Assembly (NCBI GenBank): GCA_004352715.1
Contig: SCFE01000003.1
Location: forward strand, 4,426,822 to 4,490,821
DNA: 64,000 nucleotides
Direction of reading: 5' to 3'
Source: Hofstenia miamia
Taxonomy: Eukaryota; Xenacoelomorpha; Acoela
The translations under genes were made by a program, and so were the position numbers. This document shows, one piece after another, positions 1 to 11,824 of this stretch (positions are counted from its first letter, which is position 1; each line of letters starts with the position of its first letter). The notes under the pieces are model-generated. The model was not told the DNA's origin. It did no database searches and saw only the letters and a list, made by a program, of their open reading frames with translations.

Positions 1-53
1 AACTGGAGCATCTAAGTAAAATAAATCCATCCTCTAGAAAAGAAAGAAAGGAC

Positions 54-700
54 ATGCACCGATTCTTATTTCAACTAAGAGAAGATGACACCAAATCTAT
101 GATAGACAAAACTACAATGACAAAAGCAACACAGAAGGATCCTGAAAATCAATTGTCAGCCAAAATGTCGAATACTATTCATCGCAGTACTCGAAAGCTA
201 AAGCAAATAAAACCAGATACACATTTTCTAATTTAGGGTACATCTATTTTGAGGAAGCTGCTATCACAGAAATTGTTGCATGAAAAGTAACGAGTGTAAA
301 TTCATATCTCGGCGCAACTACAAAAGAAATGAAAGCAGTAGTTGATATGCATGAAGAGATTCACATTTACAATATTTTCATAAAGGTTGGTCGAAATGAT
401 ATACTCAGGAACCTTACAGGCTATAAAGACTGACTACTTGAATGAATTGAACTCCGATTTAACCCACGACGTATCTTCTTAAGGGAACTTGCGCCATTTT
501 CACACTCAAAATATAAACATAATCAGGAAGTATACAACTATAACAAAAATATACACAATATTGCAAAAACTAAAAATATTCTAACATCTAAAGTGCATAA
601 ATTATTTTCCTTAGGCACAGAAAAAGTTAATGAATAAATATTGGCAAGATATGGCATTCATTTTTCTAAACTTGAGATCCTTGAAAGACTTCTTTGGCCG
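54..700 (+). pseudogene. LINE-A ORF1 remnant with SGNH-hydrolase-like domain
   Basis: Decayed reading frames match the ORF1 esterase domain found in some CR1/L2-type LINEs. A GTSIL block at about 237 corresponds to the SGNH block I nucleophile region. IKVGRNDI at about 385-410 corresponds to the GxND block III. A YGIHFSKL stretch at about 650-675 corresponds to the block V catalytic His. The blocks fall in the right order but need frame changes and contain stops, so this is a fossil. A Lys/Thr/Ser-rich ORF precedes it (54-236). It sits directly upstream of the endonuclease/RT ORF on the same strand, as in a two-ORF LINE. The SGNH reading is inference from spaced motifs. Confidence 0.5.
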
Positions 701-1109
701 AAAACCTTAGTCTACCCATTGACCCACACATTTAATGCTCAAATACTGTGATGCCTGTTTCTTTCTCAGTGAAATTGAAATATGCTGCACCCATCACAAC
801 AGAGTAAGTACATCAATTCTTCATCATATGCAGGCATTGCCTCTACTCCAATGAACACAGCACTTACCCCAAATGAGGTCAGCCGCATACGACATATCAT
901 TAACAATGGTAGGCTACTTAAGTTTATAATTGTAATGCTAGTATTTCTCAGACTATTGCAAGCAAATTTTCTCTATCACAAGAAACAACCTAGTGTAAGA
1001 AATTATGTAAAAATCATGTTAATTTTCTTATTGCTATTTTCTTGTGTTTCCAGAATATGCCCTCATTTTCCTACTAAAAACCAAATATGAAGGAAAATAA
1101 TATCCTTAG

Positions 1110-3024
1110 AGATTCAATAATTCTAATAATAGCACACATTTGCTTTTAAGTGTCACTAAAATTGTTTATGCTGTTTTCTTAGCAAATAATATTTCAATAC
1201 TACTAATCATAGGTGACATTGAATCAAATCCAGGGCCAAAATTTTTATACCTATGAAAAATATTGCCATAAAATGCGGCATTACAACAACTGTATAAAAT
1301 ATGTGTATTTAGACTTTCAAAATCTTTCAAATAAGTATTTACCTGCCAATCTTTTATTAATAAGATAGAAAAAAATTTAATTCTGGGTATTTCTGAAACA
1401 TGGCTGCTTGTATCAGGTCCGAATAGAATTTGGAAATCACTAGGTTACAAAATATTCAGATGTGATAGAAATTTGCTCAAGTCTGACAAAACTGAAAGAG
1501 GCGGGGTTCTATTATAATTCAAGAAAGCTGTAGGCCAATATATAGGCCAGACATACGTACCACAGATCAATTTGAAAGCTTATAGGTAGATATAGGCTTT
1601 CCTACTATACATAACAAGTGTCAAAAGCAGTTACTAAATGTCTCATATTGGCCAAAAAATGTATGTTGAAAAATTTCATTCAAGAAATTGAAAATGAAAT
1701 ACGGAATTGTGTATTAGAAAACAAACACATTCTGGTAATGAGAGAATGGAGTGTCAATTACTTTAATAGAAATGAAAGAGAGCAACTAAATTTATTTCAA
1801 AATACAGTAGACTTAAGTAGTATCAATGAAATTACACCAGGTCGCATTACGAAATATTTAAGCAGTGAATGTCAATTCTCTGATCAATCAATTATTGTTT
1901 GCATTTTTTTATAGAATCGAAACACACAAGGCAAATGCAATTTAAAGAAATTCGTGAAAAAGATCCCTCTTATTAAAATCATTTAGAAACGGAATTATCT
2001 AAAGAAAATTGGATTAATGTCTGTTTAAAGGTCAATGTTGATGAAATGTTTCATTCATTTAAGAATACTTTGAGTTATTACATTGATAAATATTGTCCCA
2101 AAAGAGGTGAATTAATCAAAGAAAGACGTTGGGTTGAAAAAATTAAGGAAAAATACTGGTTAAACCCTTCTTTTAAAAAACTTATTAAATTAAAAAATGA
2201 GGCGTTCAGGGCATTCATAAAGGATAAATCCGAAGAAAACTTTTCATTATATAAAAAAGCTAGAAACAAATCTAATATTGCACTTAGAAAAACATATCAA
2301 AATCATATGAATACTACTTTTAGTAGGCTCTTTAGACCTAAAGACAAATGGCACTTTGTCCATAATCTTCTGAACCGAAATAAATATTCTGAGCATGGGG
2401 AAAGTATTACTAAAAGTGTTGATATTGCAGATGCATTTAACACTGAATTTTTTCATCTAGAAAAGTACAAGGGCGATTATATCCCTCTACAATTAAGAAA
2501 TCACAGAAATTGTCTTAAGCGAATCAATTTTCTTTCAGATATGTAACAAGGCAGGAAATTTTCAAAGCAATTGCATAGCTAAATACTAAAAAATTTTGTG
2601 GCCTATCTGAAATTCCAACTCGGTGCATTAAAGCATTTGCTCCTCAAATTATATGTCCTTTAAGTTTTATAATTAACTCTTGTCTTAACACAAACTCCTT
2701 CCTGACGCAGCTAATATTAGCAAATGTAACTCCCTGTTACAATAAGGACAACCCTTTAAATGTTTGCAATTATCGACCAATATCAATCACCTCTGCCTTT
2801 AGTAAAATCATGGAAAAACTACTTTTTCAACAAATTAATCTATATCTTTCAAAAAACAATATTTTATCAAATACAACATTTGGAGTCCGGAAATCGCATT
2901 CAACATCTGATGATTTGCTTTAGGTTACCGAAAAATTGAGGGCTTCTTTAGACAATAGTGAATTTTTAGGATTTGCTCGCTTAGATCTTTCTAAAGCATT
3001 CGATTCAATTAATCACAACATCCT
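1110..3024 (+). pseudogene. LINE-A ORF2 remnant: 2A-like leader, endonuclease, reverse transcriptase
   Basis: The order of domains is that of an APE-type non-LTR retrotransposon. An N-terminal hydrophobic stretch ends in a 2A-like motif (to 1238). Next come endonuclease pieces: ISETWL at about 1390 and a degenerate LVMREWSVNYFN at about 1735, where intact elements have GDFN. A Lys-rich linker is open from 2046 to 2546. RT blocks start near 2550, with NYRPISI at about 2770, FGVRKSHST at about 2880 and LDLSKAFDSINHNIL at about 2980-3024. Stops at about 1254, 1516, 2544 and 2922 break the frame. The YADD block and C-terminus would lie in the adjoining gap. Most like CR1/L2-clade elements; the clade is an inference. 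Confidence 0.8.
1161..1241 (+). other. 2A-like ribosome-skipping motif (GDIESNPGP) in a LINE
   Basis: Codons 1212-1238 read GDIESNPGP. This matches the 2A consensus D(V/I)ExNPGP, with a hydrophobic lead-in (LLII) as in active 2A peptides. 2A-like sequences are known at the N-termini of some animal non-LTR retrotransposons, where they release the upstream peptide co-translationally. A stop follows six codons later, so this copy cannot express the downstream ORF. Confidence 0.75.
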
Positions 3025-4024
3025 NNNNNNNNNNNNNNNNNNNNNNNNNNNNNNNNNNNNNNNNNNNNNNNNNNNNNNNNNNNNNNNNNNNNNNNNNNNN
3101 NNNNNNNNNNNNNNNNNNNNNNNNNNNNNNNNNNNNNNNNNNNNNNNNNNNNNNNNNNNNNNNNNNNNNNNNNNNNNNNNNNNNNNNNNNNNNNNNNNNN
3201 NNNNNNNNNNNNNNNNNNNNNNNNNNNNNNNNNNNNNNNNNNNNNNNNNNNNNNNNNNNNNNNNNNNNNNNNNNNNNNNNNNNNNNNNNNNNNNNNNNNN
3301 NNNNNNNNNNNNNNNNNNNNNNNNNNNNNNNNNNNNNNNNNNNNNNNNNNNNNNNNNNNNNNNNNNNNNNNNNNNNNNNNNNNNNNNNNNNNNNNNNNNN
3401 NNNNNNNNNNNNNNNNNNNNNNNNNNNNNNNNNNNNNNNNNNNNNNNNNNNNNNNNNNNNNNNNNNNNNNNNNNNNNNNNNNNNNNNNNNNNNNNNNNNN
3501 NNNNNNNNNNNNNNNNNNNNNNNNNNNNNNNNNNNNNNNNNNNNNNNNNNNNNNNNNNNNNNNNNNNNNNNNNNNNNNNNNNNNNNNNNNNNNNNNNNNN
3601 NNNNNNNNNNNNNNNNNNNNNNNNNNNNNNNNNNNNNNNNNNNNNNNNNNNNNNNNNNNNNNNNNNNNNNNNNNNNNNNNNNNNNNNNNNNNNNNNNNNN
3701 NNNNNNNNNNNNNNNNNNNNNNNNNNNNNNNNNNNNNNNNNNNNNNNNNNNNNNNNNNNNNNNNNNNNNNNNNNNNNNNNNNNNNNNNNNNNNNNNNNNN
3801 NNNNNNNNNNNNNNNNNNNNNNNNNNNNNNNNNNNNNNNNNNNNNNNNNNNNNNNNNNNNNNNNNNNNNNNNNNNNNNNNNNNNNNNNNNNNNNNNNNNN
3901 NNNNNNNNNNNNNNNNNNNNNNNNNNNNNNNNNNNNNNNNNNNNNNNNNNNNNNNNNNNNNNNNNNNNNNNNNNNNNNNNNNNNNNNNNNNNNNNNNNNN
4001 NNNNNNNNNNNNNNNNNNNNNNNN
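3025..4024. other. Assembly gap, exactly 1000 N
   Basis: Exactly 1000 Ns, so the true length is unknown. The left edge cuts the LINE-A RT inside the block after LSKAFDSINHN. The right edge is a (TA)n tract (4025-4049). The missing RT C-terminus, and possibly early exons of the DDX19-like gene, may lie here. Confidence 0.95.
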
Positions 4025-4049
4025 ATATATATATATATATATATATATA

Positions 4050-4507
4050 GAAAACTGGATTATGTTTGCATAGCTTCTAAACTTTTATATTGACAATATA
4101 CATAATTTGTTTACATGCTGTTTACATCTGGTGACTGGGAGGTTCTGATCAATGCTTTACTTTACAAAATTGATTAAATTATCTATTTTTTCATTACTAG
4201 CTGTTACATTGATTCACATTGATTCTAAGTAGGCTCTTTTTACCAACCTTAGAATTAGAAGTAGTCTTTTGAATTCTGAAATAATACATCAGCTTTGGCC
4301 AAAAATCTGTTCTTTTATGAATTTGCAAGCAAGATAATAAAGACAATGAAAAGTTCAATGGATCAATTTTGTGCATGTCATTTTATTAATAAATCAACTT
4401 TAGAACGTTGATTTCTTAGCACTAAAAGTATGCTATTTATGTAATTTTTAATCTAAATATACATTTAGGAACCCTAATTTGTATTTCTCTTTACGTATTC
4501 GCAAAAG
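4050..4507. other. AT-rich non-coding stretch
   Basis: No coding signal or repeat was recognised after the (TA)n tract. It could be an intron upstream of the DDX19-like exon A. Confidence 0.5.
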
Positions 4508-4638
4508 TGGACCTATGTCTGCACCGCATCCAAGCAGTAATTATAGTTAGCAGTAATTTAATAGCCTATGAAACGGCTGAAATTATGGAACATATGTCAA
4601 GATATTGCCCAGAATTGAAGATTCATGTTGTCACAAAG
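4508..4638 (+). CDS. DDX19/DBP5-like DEAD-box protein, exon A (partial gene)
   Basis: Reading from 4510 the exon encodes VDLCLHRIQAVIIVSSN followed by LIAYETAEIMEHMSRY and PELKIHVVTK. This resembles the stretch of DDX19/DBP5 helicases from the end of motif I's helix (..LSRVD) through motif Ia, where active proteins have PT(R/Y)ELA; here it is SSNLIA. The exon ends in AAG|GTGATT, and a possible acceptor is the CAAAAG just before 4508. DBP5-type helicases remodel mRNPs at the nuclear pore. This copy lacks a canonical motif Ia, and no motif I exon is visible upstream (it may lie in the gap at 3025). It is either a diverged paralogue or a pseudogene. Confidence 0.45.
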
Positions 4639-5164
4639 GTGATTTTTTATTTTTGCCAGTTTTTGTAACAATTTGCAATTTCAATTAGAGAAACATATGA
4701 AGAAAATTTTAATTTTACACAGGGTATTATGCTTTGAACGAGAGCTGCAAGCTAAATAATGTTAAGCATATTTTTGATGAAGGAGAAAAATTAGGTTCTA
4801 TTTTGATTACAGCATGCAAGAGTATTTATAGCTTCTTTTCGTTTTTTGTAATGCAAATCGTCAGGTCGTGATTAATTGTAATAGAAGTGCGAACACTATT
4901 TTGCATTAACTGTTCAGTTTATATTGTACAAATAACTACACATTTCATATAAGAACCTAGTAACATTAGGGATTCATCAACTCCCTCATTTAAGTGTTTT
5001 GCTTTAAATGGTAGAAGTTTCCATCCTAAATACTCGAATAATTTGAAATTGTAATTACACATTTTACAGAAAAATTCATGCTAAAGAGTGATTGACCAAT
5101 CAATGCAAATAAAATACAATACAGAAAAATTAAAGGTCAATGTATTAACGTCTTCCTTTGCCAG

Positions 5165-5272
5165 ATTTCACAAAAGAATCATGGTGGTATAGTTATTGGG
5201 TCCTGGGGAAGTTTTCCCACTCCTGGTTCCAATACAGGATCCACGCGACTGATTGCGATATTGGGAACAAAA
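5165..5272 (+). CDS. DDX19-like gene, possible exon B
   Basis: A phase 0-0 segment of 36 codons has strong splice sites: a pyrimidine run plus CCAG before it and AAAA|GTAAGT after it. It is open and contains GGIVIGSWGSFPTPGS, faintly like the IVIGTPG motif Ib of DBP5-type helicases. Exon C carries a better version of the same motif, so B may be a duplicate, an alternative exon or unrelated. Phase agrees with exons A and C. Confidence 0.3.
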
Positions 5273-7261
5273 GTAAGTCACACAATTTCAACTTAGACTG
5301 GGACCATTTTGATTTCATACTCAATATTAAGTTATACTTGCTAAGCTAAAATATATCTGTAATATCTCCATTCAGTATTCATTTTGATTGATATTGTATA
5401 ATATTTGCACATTAAAATTTCAGTATGGGACCAGAAATAGATTTATTTATATATAAATATCAAAATGATGCATTAGACAAATTAATGTATTTCTAATCCA
5501 ATTCGAAGAAACTCAAATTTAATAGTAGAAAGACCTTTTGAAATTGTTATCATAACATGTAAAAAAATGTATGAGGAATCAAAATTTTAATCAAATCTAT
5601 AGTGAGGAATATTATGCAAACATCGAGATTAAGAGCATCAGTGCCTCCCATCAGAAATTTTTAGATCCGCCCCTGCCTATGTTGATTATTTTGGTAAAGA
5701 GAAATTAACAATGAACTCCAATAAAGTAAGACAAATAGTAGAACGCAAAAAATTCAAAAAATGATCAAAACTATAGTTGCTTTCTAATGTATAAAAACTG
5801 ATCTAAATTTTTATTAATTTTTGGAACCATGTGTAAATAAATGAAAATTGCTACCAACATAAAGTGATTTATTGAAACCAAGAACAAGTACACATTATCA
5901 ATCTTACAAAATATAGCTATAAAATCTGAATTTAAGATGGCTCATGCTTAACCCAGGCTGCAAGCCATAAATGAGCCAGTATTTGGCCAATTATTGGCTA
6001 TTATGGATATTTTGACAATCGACCAACAACGAGCCTGGCTATGCGTGAAATTAATTACAAGAAAAGTCATTTTAGAAACTTTATTGAAATGACTTTTTGT
6101 AAATACTTTTTTTACGAATACATTGAACAGTGTTTTGTAGGAAATTTTTTCTTTGTAATATTTAAAGTAAAAATCACTAAGCCAAATGATCAAAATTTTA
6201 GCCTCCTCAAAAAAGTTTTGGTACGTGGCACTTACAATTGACAGCCAACCTTTTCATTAATCTGTCAACAGACAATCTATAATCAGTAATAATGTTCTCA
6301 AAATAGTTGGGGCTACGTTTTCTTGGAGGCAAGAATAATTTTACAGAAGGCTTGATAATGAAAGTGTGGTGGCCTATCATGTTCTTTGAATTATATGGCC
6401 TAATTTTTATATTATTGTTTTAATATATGTGTAGATTTAACTTGCAGAATTTACGTAAAATCTAATTAAAGAGCATGAAAAACAATAAAATACAAATTGG
6501 TGCAACCCTGCAATTTCTGCACACGGTCCGATCAACGCCATTTCAATAAATTTTGAGCTGATTTATATGATCCTTGTAAAAACGTGTCTTCAAATTTTAA
6601 GCGTGCAAGACTATAATGTTGGATAGGATAGATTATTAAAAAAATTCAAAATAGAATTGGAAAAATCTGAAATGAATAAAACTAGAACATAAAAAATAAT
6701 GCAAATGTTTAAATTTCAAATTGACATTTTCTTTTTGAAACCCTTGCGCATAAGTTCTAATATATTTATTGCATTTGTTTGTATCTCGTTTTATTAAATT
6801 CGGGTTAATTTTTTCTGCCCATGGTGTAATAATGAGGGCCTGGCCCGGTATGGCCCATCTCAGCATATGTCGTTATAAATATGTTTTTCTAAAGTCTAAT
6901 CATAGTAACCATGCACAAATTGATTGCCTGCATATTTCTAGTATTTGTATGCACGCAATTGCATGAGTAAATACCATAAAAATGATTATCTTTAAAAAAT
7001 ATTTTTGATTTCTATAAATTATATAGATCTTATGTTTAGAAGAAATTTATTTTATATTTGAACTGAATATTAATTTAATAGGATGATTGTATTTTCCTGA
7101 TGTAAAATTAAGCAATTTTGTCCAAATGCGAAATTAGTGGCAATGTTGTTTGGGCGGATCCGATAAACTGGCTGAAGGTATAACAAAATATATTTCAAAA
7201 AAAAATATAATCTTTTTATTTATTATATTGTACTAAATTTTCTACAATAAGTAGCTTAAAT
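5273..7261. other. AT-rich intron-like sequence
   Basis: Between exon B and the hAT element no exon was recognised. A short GC-richer patch at about 6838-6862 (GGCCTGGCCCGG, then ATGGCCCATC) resembles the subterminal motif of the hAT element at 7262 and may be a fragment of a related copy. Confidence 0.4.
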
Positions 7262-8151
7262 CAGAGTTGCAAATGGGCCGAAAATTTTGCCACATGCCCA
7301 TGTTTAGAAATTTAAGTAATACAAAGGAGATGACCCAAACCCAGGCCAGGCCCAAAATAATTATAAAAAAATTTATTAATTAGAGTTAAAACATTTTGAA
7401 TGACAATCACTATTACAAAAAAGATAAGCAGGGCTGGCTGATCTCAATAGCTCCAATGCCTCCATCTTTTCAGGACTAATCAAGCTTCTTTTTGAAGTAA
7501 TTATTAGGCCTCTCTCAGACTGCGACGATGTTGCCTGAATACAGAATACTTTTTTAGCAATTCTTCTTAAAATGGGAGTGTCCATTCTCGAATGCTTGCG
7601 AATGAACATAGATTGCACGAATTTACTCGAATATAAATTAATTGTACATCATTCAGATTAAAGATGAGCCATTGCAGGTTTTGTGAAATTATTTCATGTT
7701 TTGTCATTTCGTTCAATTTTATTAGAGTAGTATCAAATTTTCCATGAAATATGTAAACAATTCTTTTAATATTTTGTATGTGAAACCTCTTAGTTATGTT
7801 TCAGAAACAGTTTTTTGAGAAATACAAAACACGCTATCTGTATAACTTTTATGCCACGGTAAGTTGTTTTAATTCTACCGCTAACCACCGCAATTGAGTA
7901 AATCGCGGTATTCTGCGGTATTATCGCGCCGCACTCATCTCTAATTCAGATTTTCACGATTTTTTCTCAAACCCATCCCATCAAAGTAAATTATATTGGC
8001 GGCACAAGCCCAACCCAGGCCCAAACAAAAGTAAAAAAATGGCCCAAGCACAGCCCGTGCCCAAATAGAAATAGAAAAACGTCCAAGCCCAGTCCAGGCC
8101 CAACGGTTCAGCCCAAACCTAATGGGCCGTCCCAACCCATTTGCAGCTTTG
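7262..8151. mobile_element. hAT-superfamily element, decayed (890 bp)
   Basis: The ends form an inverted repeat: CAGAGTTGCAAATGGGC at 7262 and, on the other strand, CAAAGCTGCAAATGGGT at 8151. The flanking 8-mers GCTTAAAT (7254-7261) and GGTTAGAT (8152-8159) agree at 6 of 8, as expected for an old 8-bp hAT duplication. Subterminal arrays of GC-rich GCCCA/GGCCC words occur at 7329-7355 and 8004-8128. A hAT transposase C-terminus lies inside on the minus strand. It sits in the intron before DDX19-like exon C. Confidence 0.75.
7376..7618 (-). pseudogene. hAT transposase C-terminal dimerisation domain fragment
   Basis: The minus-strand frame reads TPILRRIAKKVFCIQATSSQ, then SERGLIITSKRSLISPEKME. 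This is the hAT C-terminal signature (P.LSRIA..ILSI.ATSA.SER...AG.I.T.RR..L.PE). Only about the last 80 residues remain open. The DDE core is not visible in the 890-bp element, so it is non-autonomous. Confidence 0.7.
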
Positions 8152-8224
8152 GGTTAGATATTGGCTTCTCGTTCCTATATAATAACTTTAAATGATTACG
8201 AAATTTTGAATGCAACAAATTTAG

Positions 8225-8383
8225 AAAAACTTGAAGAAAATTCAGACAGTAGGAGTAGCTTCTATTGTCATTGGCACTCCTGGAGTGTTACAAGATTGGA
8301 TTCTACTGCCAATCCCTTTGTATCCAATCGACAATATCAGTACAGTGGTCGTCGACAAAATCGATGTCATGAATCGAGAACAG
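8225..8383 (+). CDS. DDX19/DBP5-like DEAD-box protein, exon C
   Basis: A phase 0-0 exon of 53 codons runs from acceptor AATTTAG|AAAAAC to donor CAG|GTTCGT. It encodes VGVASIVIGTPGVLQDWILL and then ISTVVVDKIDVMNREQ. Alignment by eye to DBP5-type helicases places IVIGTPG (motif Ib) and the Walker B box in the right order and spacing, but DEAD is replaced by DKID. Loss of the Glu would be expected to abolish ATP hydrolysis. No RecA2 exons were found between here and the gap at 9593. Confidence 0.55.
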
Positions 8384-9592
8384 GTTCGTTAATTTATATA
8401 AATCCCATAAACATATCTATAAAAATGTAATTGATTTCAATTCTAATGCTTTTTTGGTTTGTTGTTGTCATTATTGTTTTGATGTGCATCTAAAAACTAT
8501 CAATTTCTATACAAGATAAATGAAAAGTTACGTTCACAAACCTACCTATCACATCATTTAAGTGAAAGAGACAAAAGTAGTTACAAAATACCCTCAAATA
8601 CCCATTATTGGCACGAAAAAATGTTGTACAAGGATATATTGTAGAATTAAAATTTTTGCGAAATTCTGCTAAAAAAGCAAAAATGCATTGTGATCACGTT
8701 AGAATTTATCGCAAATTAATCTAGTTTGCAAAGTTTTAGTTGCAATAATATGGAATTTTAGAAAATCATCTTTTAATAGCATAAATCTGCATATCAGAAA
8801 TATTATATAAAATTTCTTTTATTTACTCAATTATTTCAAAAAATTTGTAAATTTATTAAAATTATATAGTATCATTAGAAAAAGGTAAACATTGATTATA
8901 AATGAATAAATTGATTTAAAAATGACGTTTAGGATTACACTTTGGGATTCTGACTCTATTAAAAATTGTATTAGGCATAATATAAAATTGCAATACAATA
9001 CTTTCAAGACGAAATTGTTTTGATTTAAATGCAAACGAAAAAATGTATAATTGATTTTTATGCATGCGTTTAATTAAATTCACTTTGTATTTGAATTTAT
9101 CATTATATTTAAATTAAGTTTGAGTAATGGGAATAATTATTCGAGCAAAACTGTGGGTATTCACACAGAGGTAAATGAGCTGAGTAAACTGAAAACTTCC
9201 CAGCTCATCTAATTTATTTTCAACCCATGTTGAGCCCATGCTTAGAAATAAGATGGAGAAAGAGGGTAGTTTCTCAGGATCCCTTTTCTGTTATACATTG
9301 ATGTCACTCTGAATAAGAAAACTGACTATAAGTTAGAACATGTATACATAAATATATTTTCTTATTAGTAGGGTCTTCAAGTAATTCATATTACATTACT
9401 TTCATATATCTAAATTACTTTACATCAAAAAACATTTAGTTTTCTTCAGAAAAGTTCTAAACGAGTTTCTTGTAAGATTTTGACAATTTCTTTCCAGTGA
9501 AATTTAGGTCAGTAATGTTTTAAACAAAATGAGCCCTTTCCAAGCAATATTGAACTTAAACCGAGCTTTAATATATATATATATATATATAC
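8384..9592. other. AT-rich stretch, no feature recognised
   Basis: Possible continuing intron of the DDX19-like gene. It ends in (TA)n at 9571-9591, which abuts a gap. Confidence 0.4.
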
Positions 9593-10592
9593 NNNNNNNN
9601 NNNNNNNNNNNNNNNNNNNNNNNNNNNNNNNNNNNNNNNNNNNNNNNNNNNNNNNNNNNNNNNNNNNNNNNNNNNNNNNNNNNNNNNNNNNNNNNNNNNN
9701 NNNNNNNNNNNNNNNNNNNNNNNNNNNNNNNNNNNNNNNNNNNNNNNNNNNNNNNNNNNNNNNNNNNNNNNNNNNNNNNNNNNNNNNNNNNNNNNNNNNN
9801 NNNNNNNNNNNNNNNNNNNNNNNNNNNNNNNNNNNNNNNNNNNNNNNNNNNNNNNNNNNNNNNNNNNNNNNNNNNNNNNNNNNNNNNNNNNNNNNNNNNN
9901 NNNNNNNNNNNNNNNNNNNNNNNNNNNNNNNNNNNNNNNNNNNNNNNNNNNNNNNNNNNNNNNNNNNNNNNNNNNNNNNNNNNNNNNNNNNNNNNNNNNN
10001 NNNNNNNNNNNNNNNNNNNNNNNNNNNNNNNNNNNNNNNNNNNNNNNNNNNNNNNNNNNNNNNNNNNNNNNNNNNNNNNNNNNNNNNNNNNNNNNNNNNN
10101 NNNNNNNNNNNNNNNNNNNNNNNNNNNNNNNNNNNNNNNNNNNNNNNNNNNNNNNNNNNNNNNNNNNNNNNNNNNNNNNNNNNNNNNNNNNNNNNNNNNN
10201 NNNNNNNNNNNNNNNNNNNNNNNNNNNNNNNNNNNNNNNNNNNNNNNNNNNNNNNNNNNNNNNNNNNNNNNNNNNNNNNNNNNNNNNNNNNNNNNNNNNN
10301 NNNNNNNNNNNNNNNNNNNNNNNNNNNNNNNNNNNNNNNNNNNNNNNNNNNNNNNNNNNNNNNNNNNNNNNNNNNNNNNNNNNNNNNNNNNNNNNNNNNN
10401 NNNNNNNNNNNNNNNNNNNNNNNNNNNNNNNNNNNNNNNNNNNNNNNNNNNNNNNNNNNNNNNNNNNNNNNNNNNNNNNNNNNNNNNNNNNNNNNNNNNN
10501 NNNNNNNNNNNNNNNNNNNNNNNNNNNNNNNNNNNNNNNNNNNNNNNNNNNNNNNNNNNNNNNNNNNNNNNNNNNNNNNNNNNNNNNNNNNN
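9593..10592. other. Assembly gap, exactly 1000 N
   Basis: A placeholder gap bounded on the left by a (TA)n tract. Downstream DDX19-like exons could be hidden here. Confidence 0.95.
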
Positions 10593-10859
10593 GTATTTCC
10601 TGGCCTAGCCCCCGAGATGTTTAATTGCTAGCAAACTGTTAGCCCGACCCAATGATCGACGCGTTTCTAGAGCTGGCCAAATATGCCTTCGATATTGTTT
10701 TGTTTTGTTTAATGGAATTGACAGCTCATTATCTAAAAAAATCGATTCTCAAATTAGATTGGCAAACCAAGTATGTACCAGTAAAATGTTGAATAATCAC
10801 AAAACTATTATTTCATATTCAATTCGATATTTTTCACTCGTATGATAGAGTAGAACTTC

Positions 10860-11343
10860 TTTCTTTTAGCAGTAATTTAATTAATAAACGAGCTTCTACA
10901 ATAGGGAAAGTAAAATTTAAAAAAGTTTTCTTGAAAAATTCATTGACAAATTCTGCAATAGAAATCTGGAACAGTCTTCCAATTAATGTTAAGCAACTGA
11001 GAGAAAAATGTAAATTTAAACCTGAAATTGGTGCATATCTGACTTCACATTATATTACAGAATTTGGTAAATCAGCATGAAAGGGATAAAAATAGCATAA
11101 GAAATGGTACAGGTGCTAACAATAGTGTGATCAATACTATCTTAAATATAGCTAAATTTTGTATTATATATATTTTTATGGTATTTTGTTGTTCTATGCC
11201 TTATTCTTTGTATTCTTTGTTATTTCATTTGTTTGTTTTTTGAATTGTTAATGACGCAATTATTGTAGTAGTATCAGCAATAGTTGAATCTAATAGTTAC
11301 AACTGCTGCACTAATAAAGATTTCTTCTTCTTCTTCTTCTTCA
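10860..11343 (+). mobile_element. LINE 3' end with (TTC)n tail (LINE-B)
   Basis: The frame at about 10890-11080 reads RASTIGKVKFKKVFLKNS, then AIEIWNSLPINVKQLREK. This is the typical C-terminal tail of CR1/L2/jockey-type RT proteins (S...G.KLWNSLP..V....). A 3' UTR of about 240 bp ends in AATAAAGA followed by (TTC)n at 11321-11343, resembling the short-repeat 3' tails of CR1-like LINEs. It is 5' truncated or cut by the gap. Confidence 0.65.
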
Positions 11344-11824
11344 TCTCATGCATTTTTCTGTTTTAGTGTTTGGAGATTGCGTATGAATTGAGAGCATATA
11401 TATCAACCAAACCACAAAAGTGTAAAAGTTAGAAATATATTCAAAAACTCATTAAAAAACAAATCTGATGTATTAATGCAATAGCATAACCAATTTGTAA
11501 ATTTTTAAATTTGTCTTTCAATACTGAGAAAAAAATTCAATTTTAGTATGGTACAACTATGAAAATTATGTTTTTCATTATTTAATTTACTATTCCAAAG
11601 TATTTTAGATTCCATTGAAACCTTTTGAAATGTTTTAAAATAATTTTCATGTGATGTGATGTGAAATATCTATATTTAGAGTTGCATTTTGCAGTATAAA
11701 ATGCTGTTTACAACTCTAAATAGCATCAAACAATAGAAATAAAGGAACAAAACACATACAAAAATAATATTTACAAAGATAATTGTAATTACTAGCTTGG
11801 TCTATCGTGAATTTAGGTTAGATG

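Noticed and set aside
9529-10608. Long apparent ORFs spanning N runs (also at 2936, 26131, 53728, 59438)
   Set aside because: Artefacts: unknown bases read through as X between (TA)n-encoded Tyr/Ile runs.
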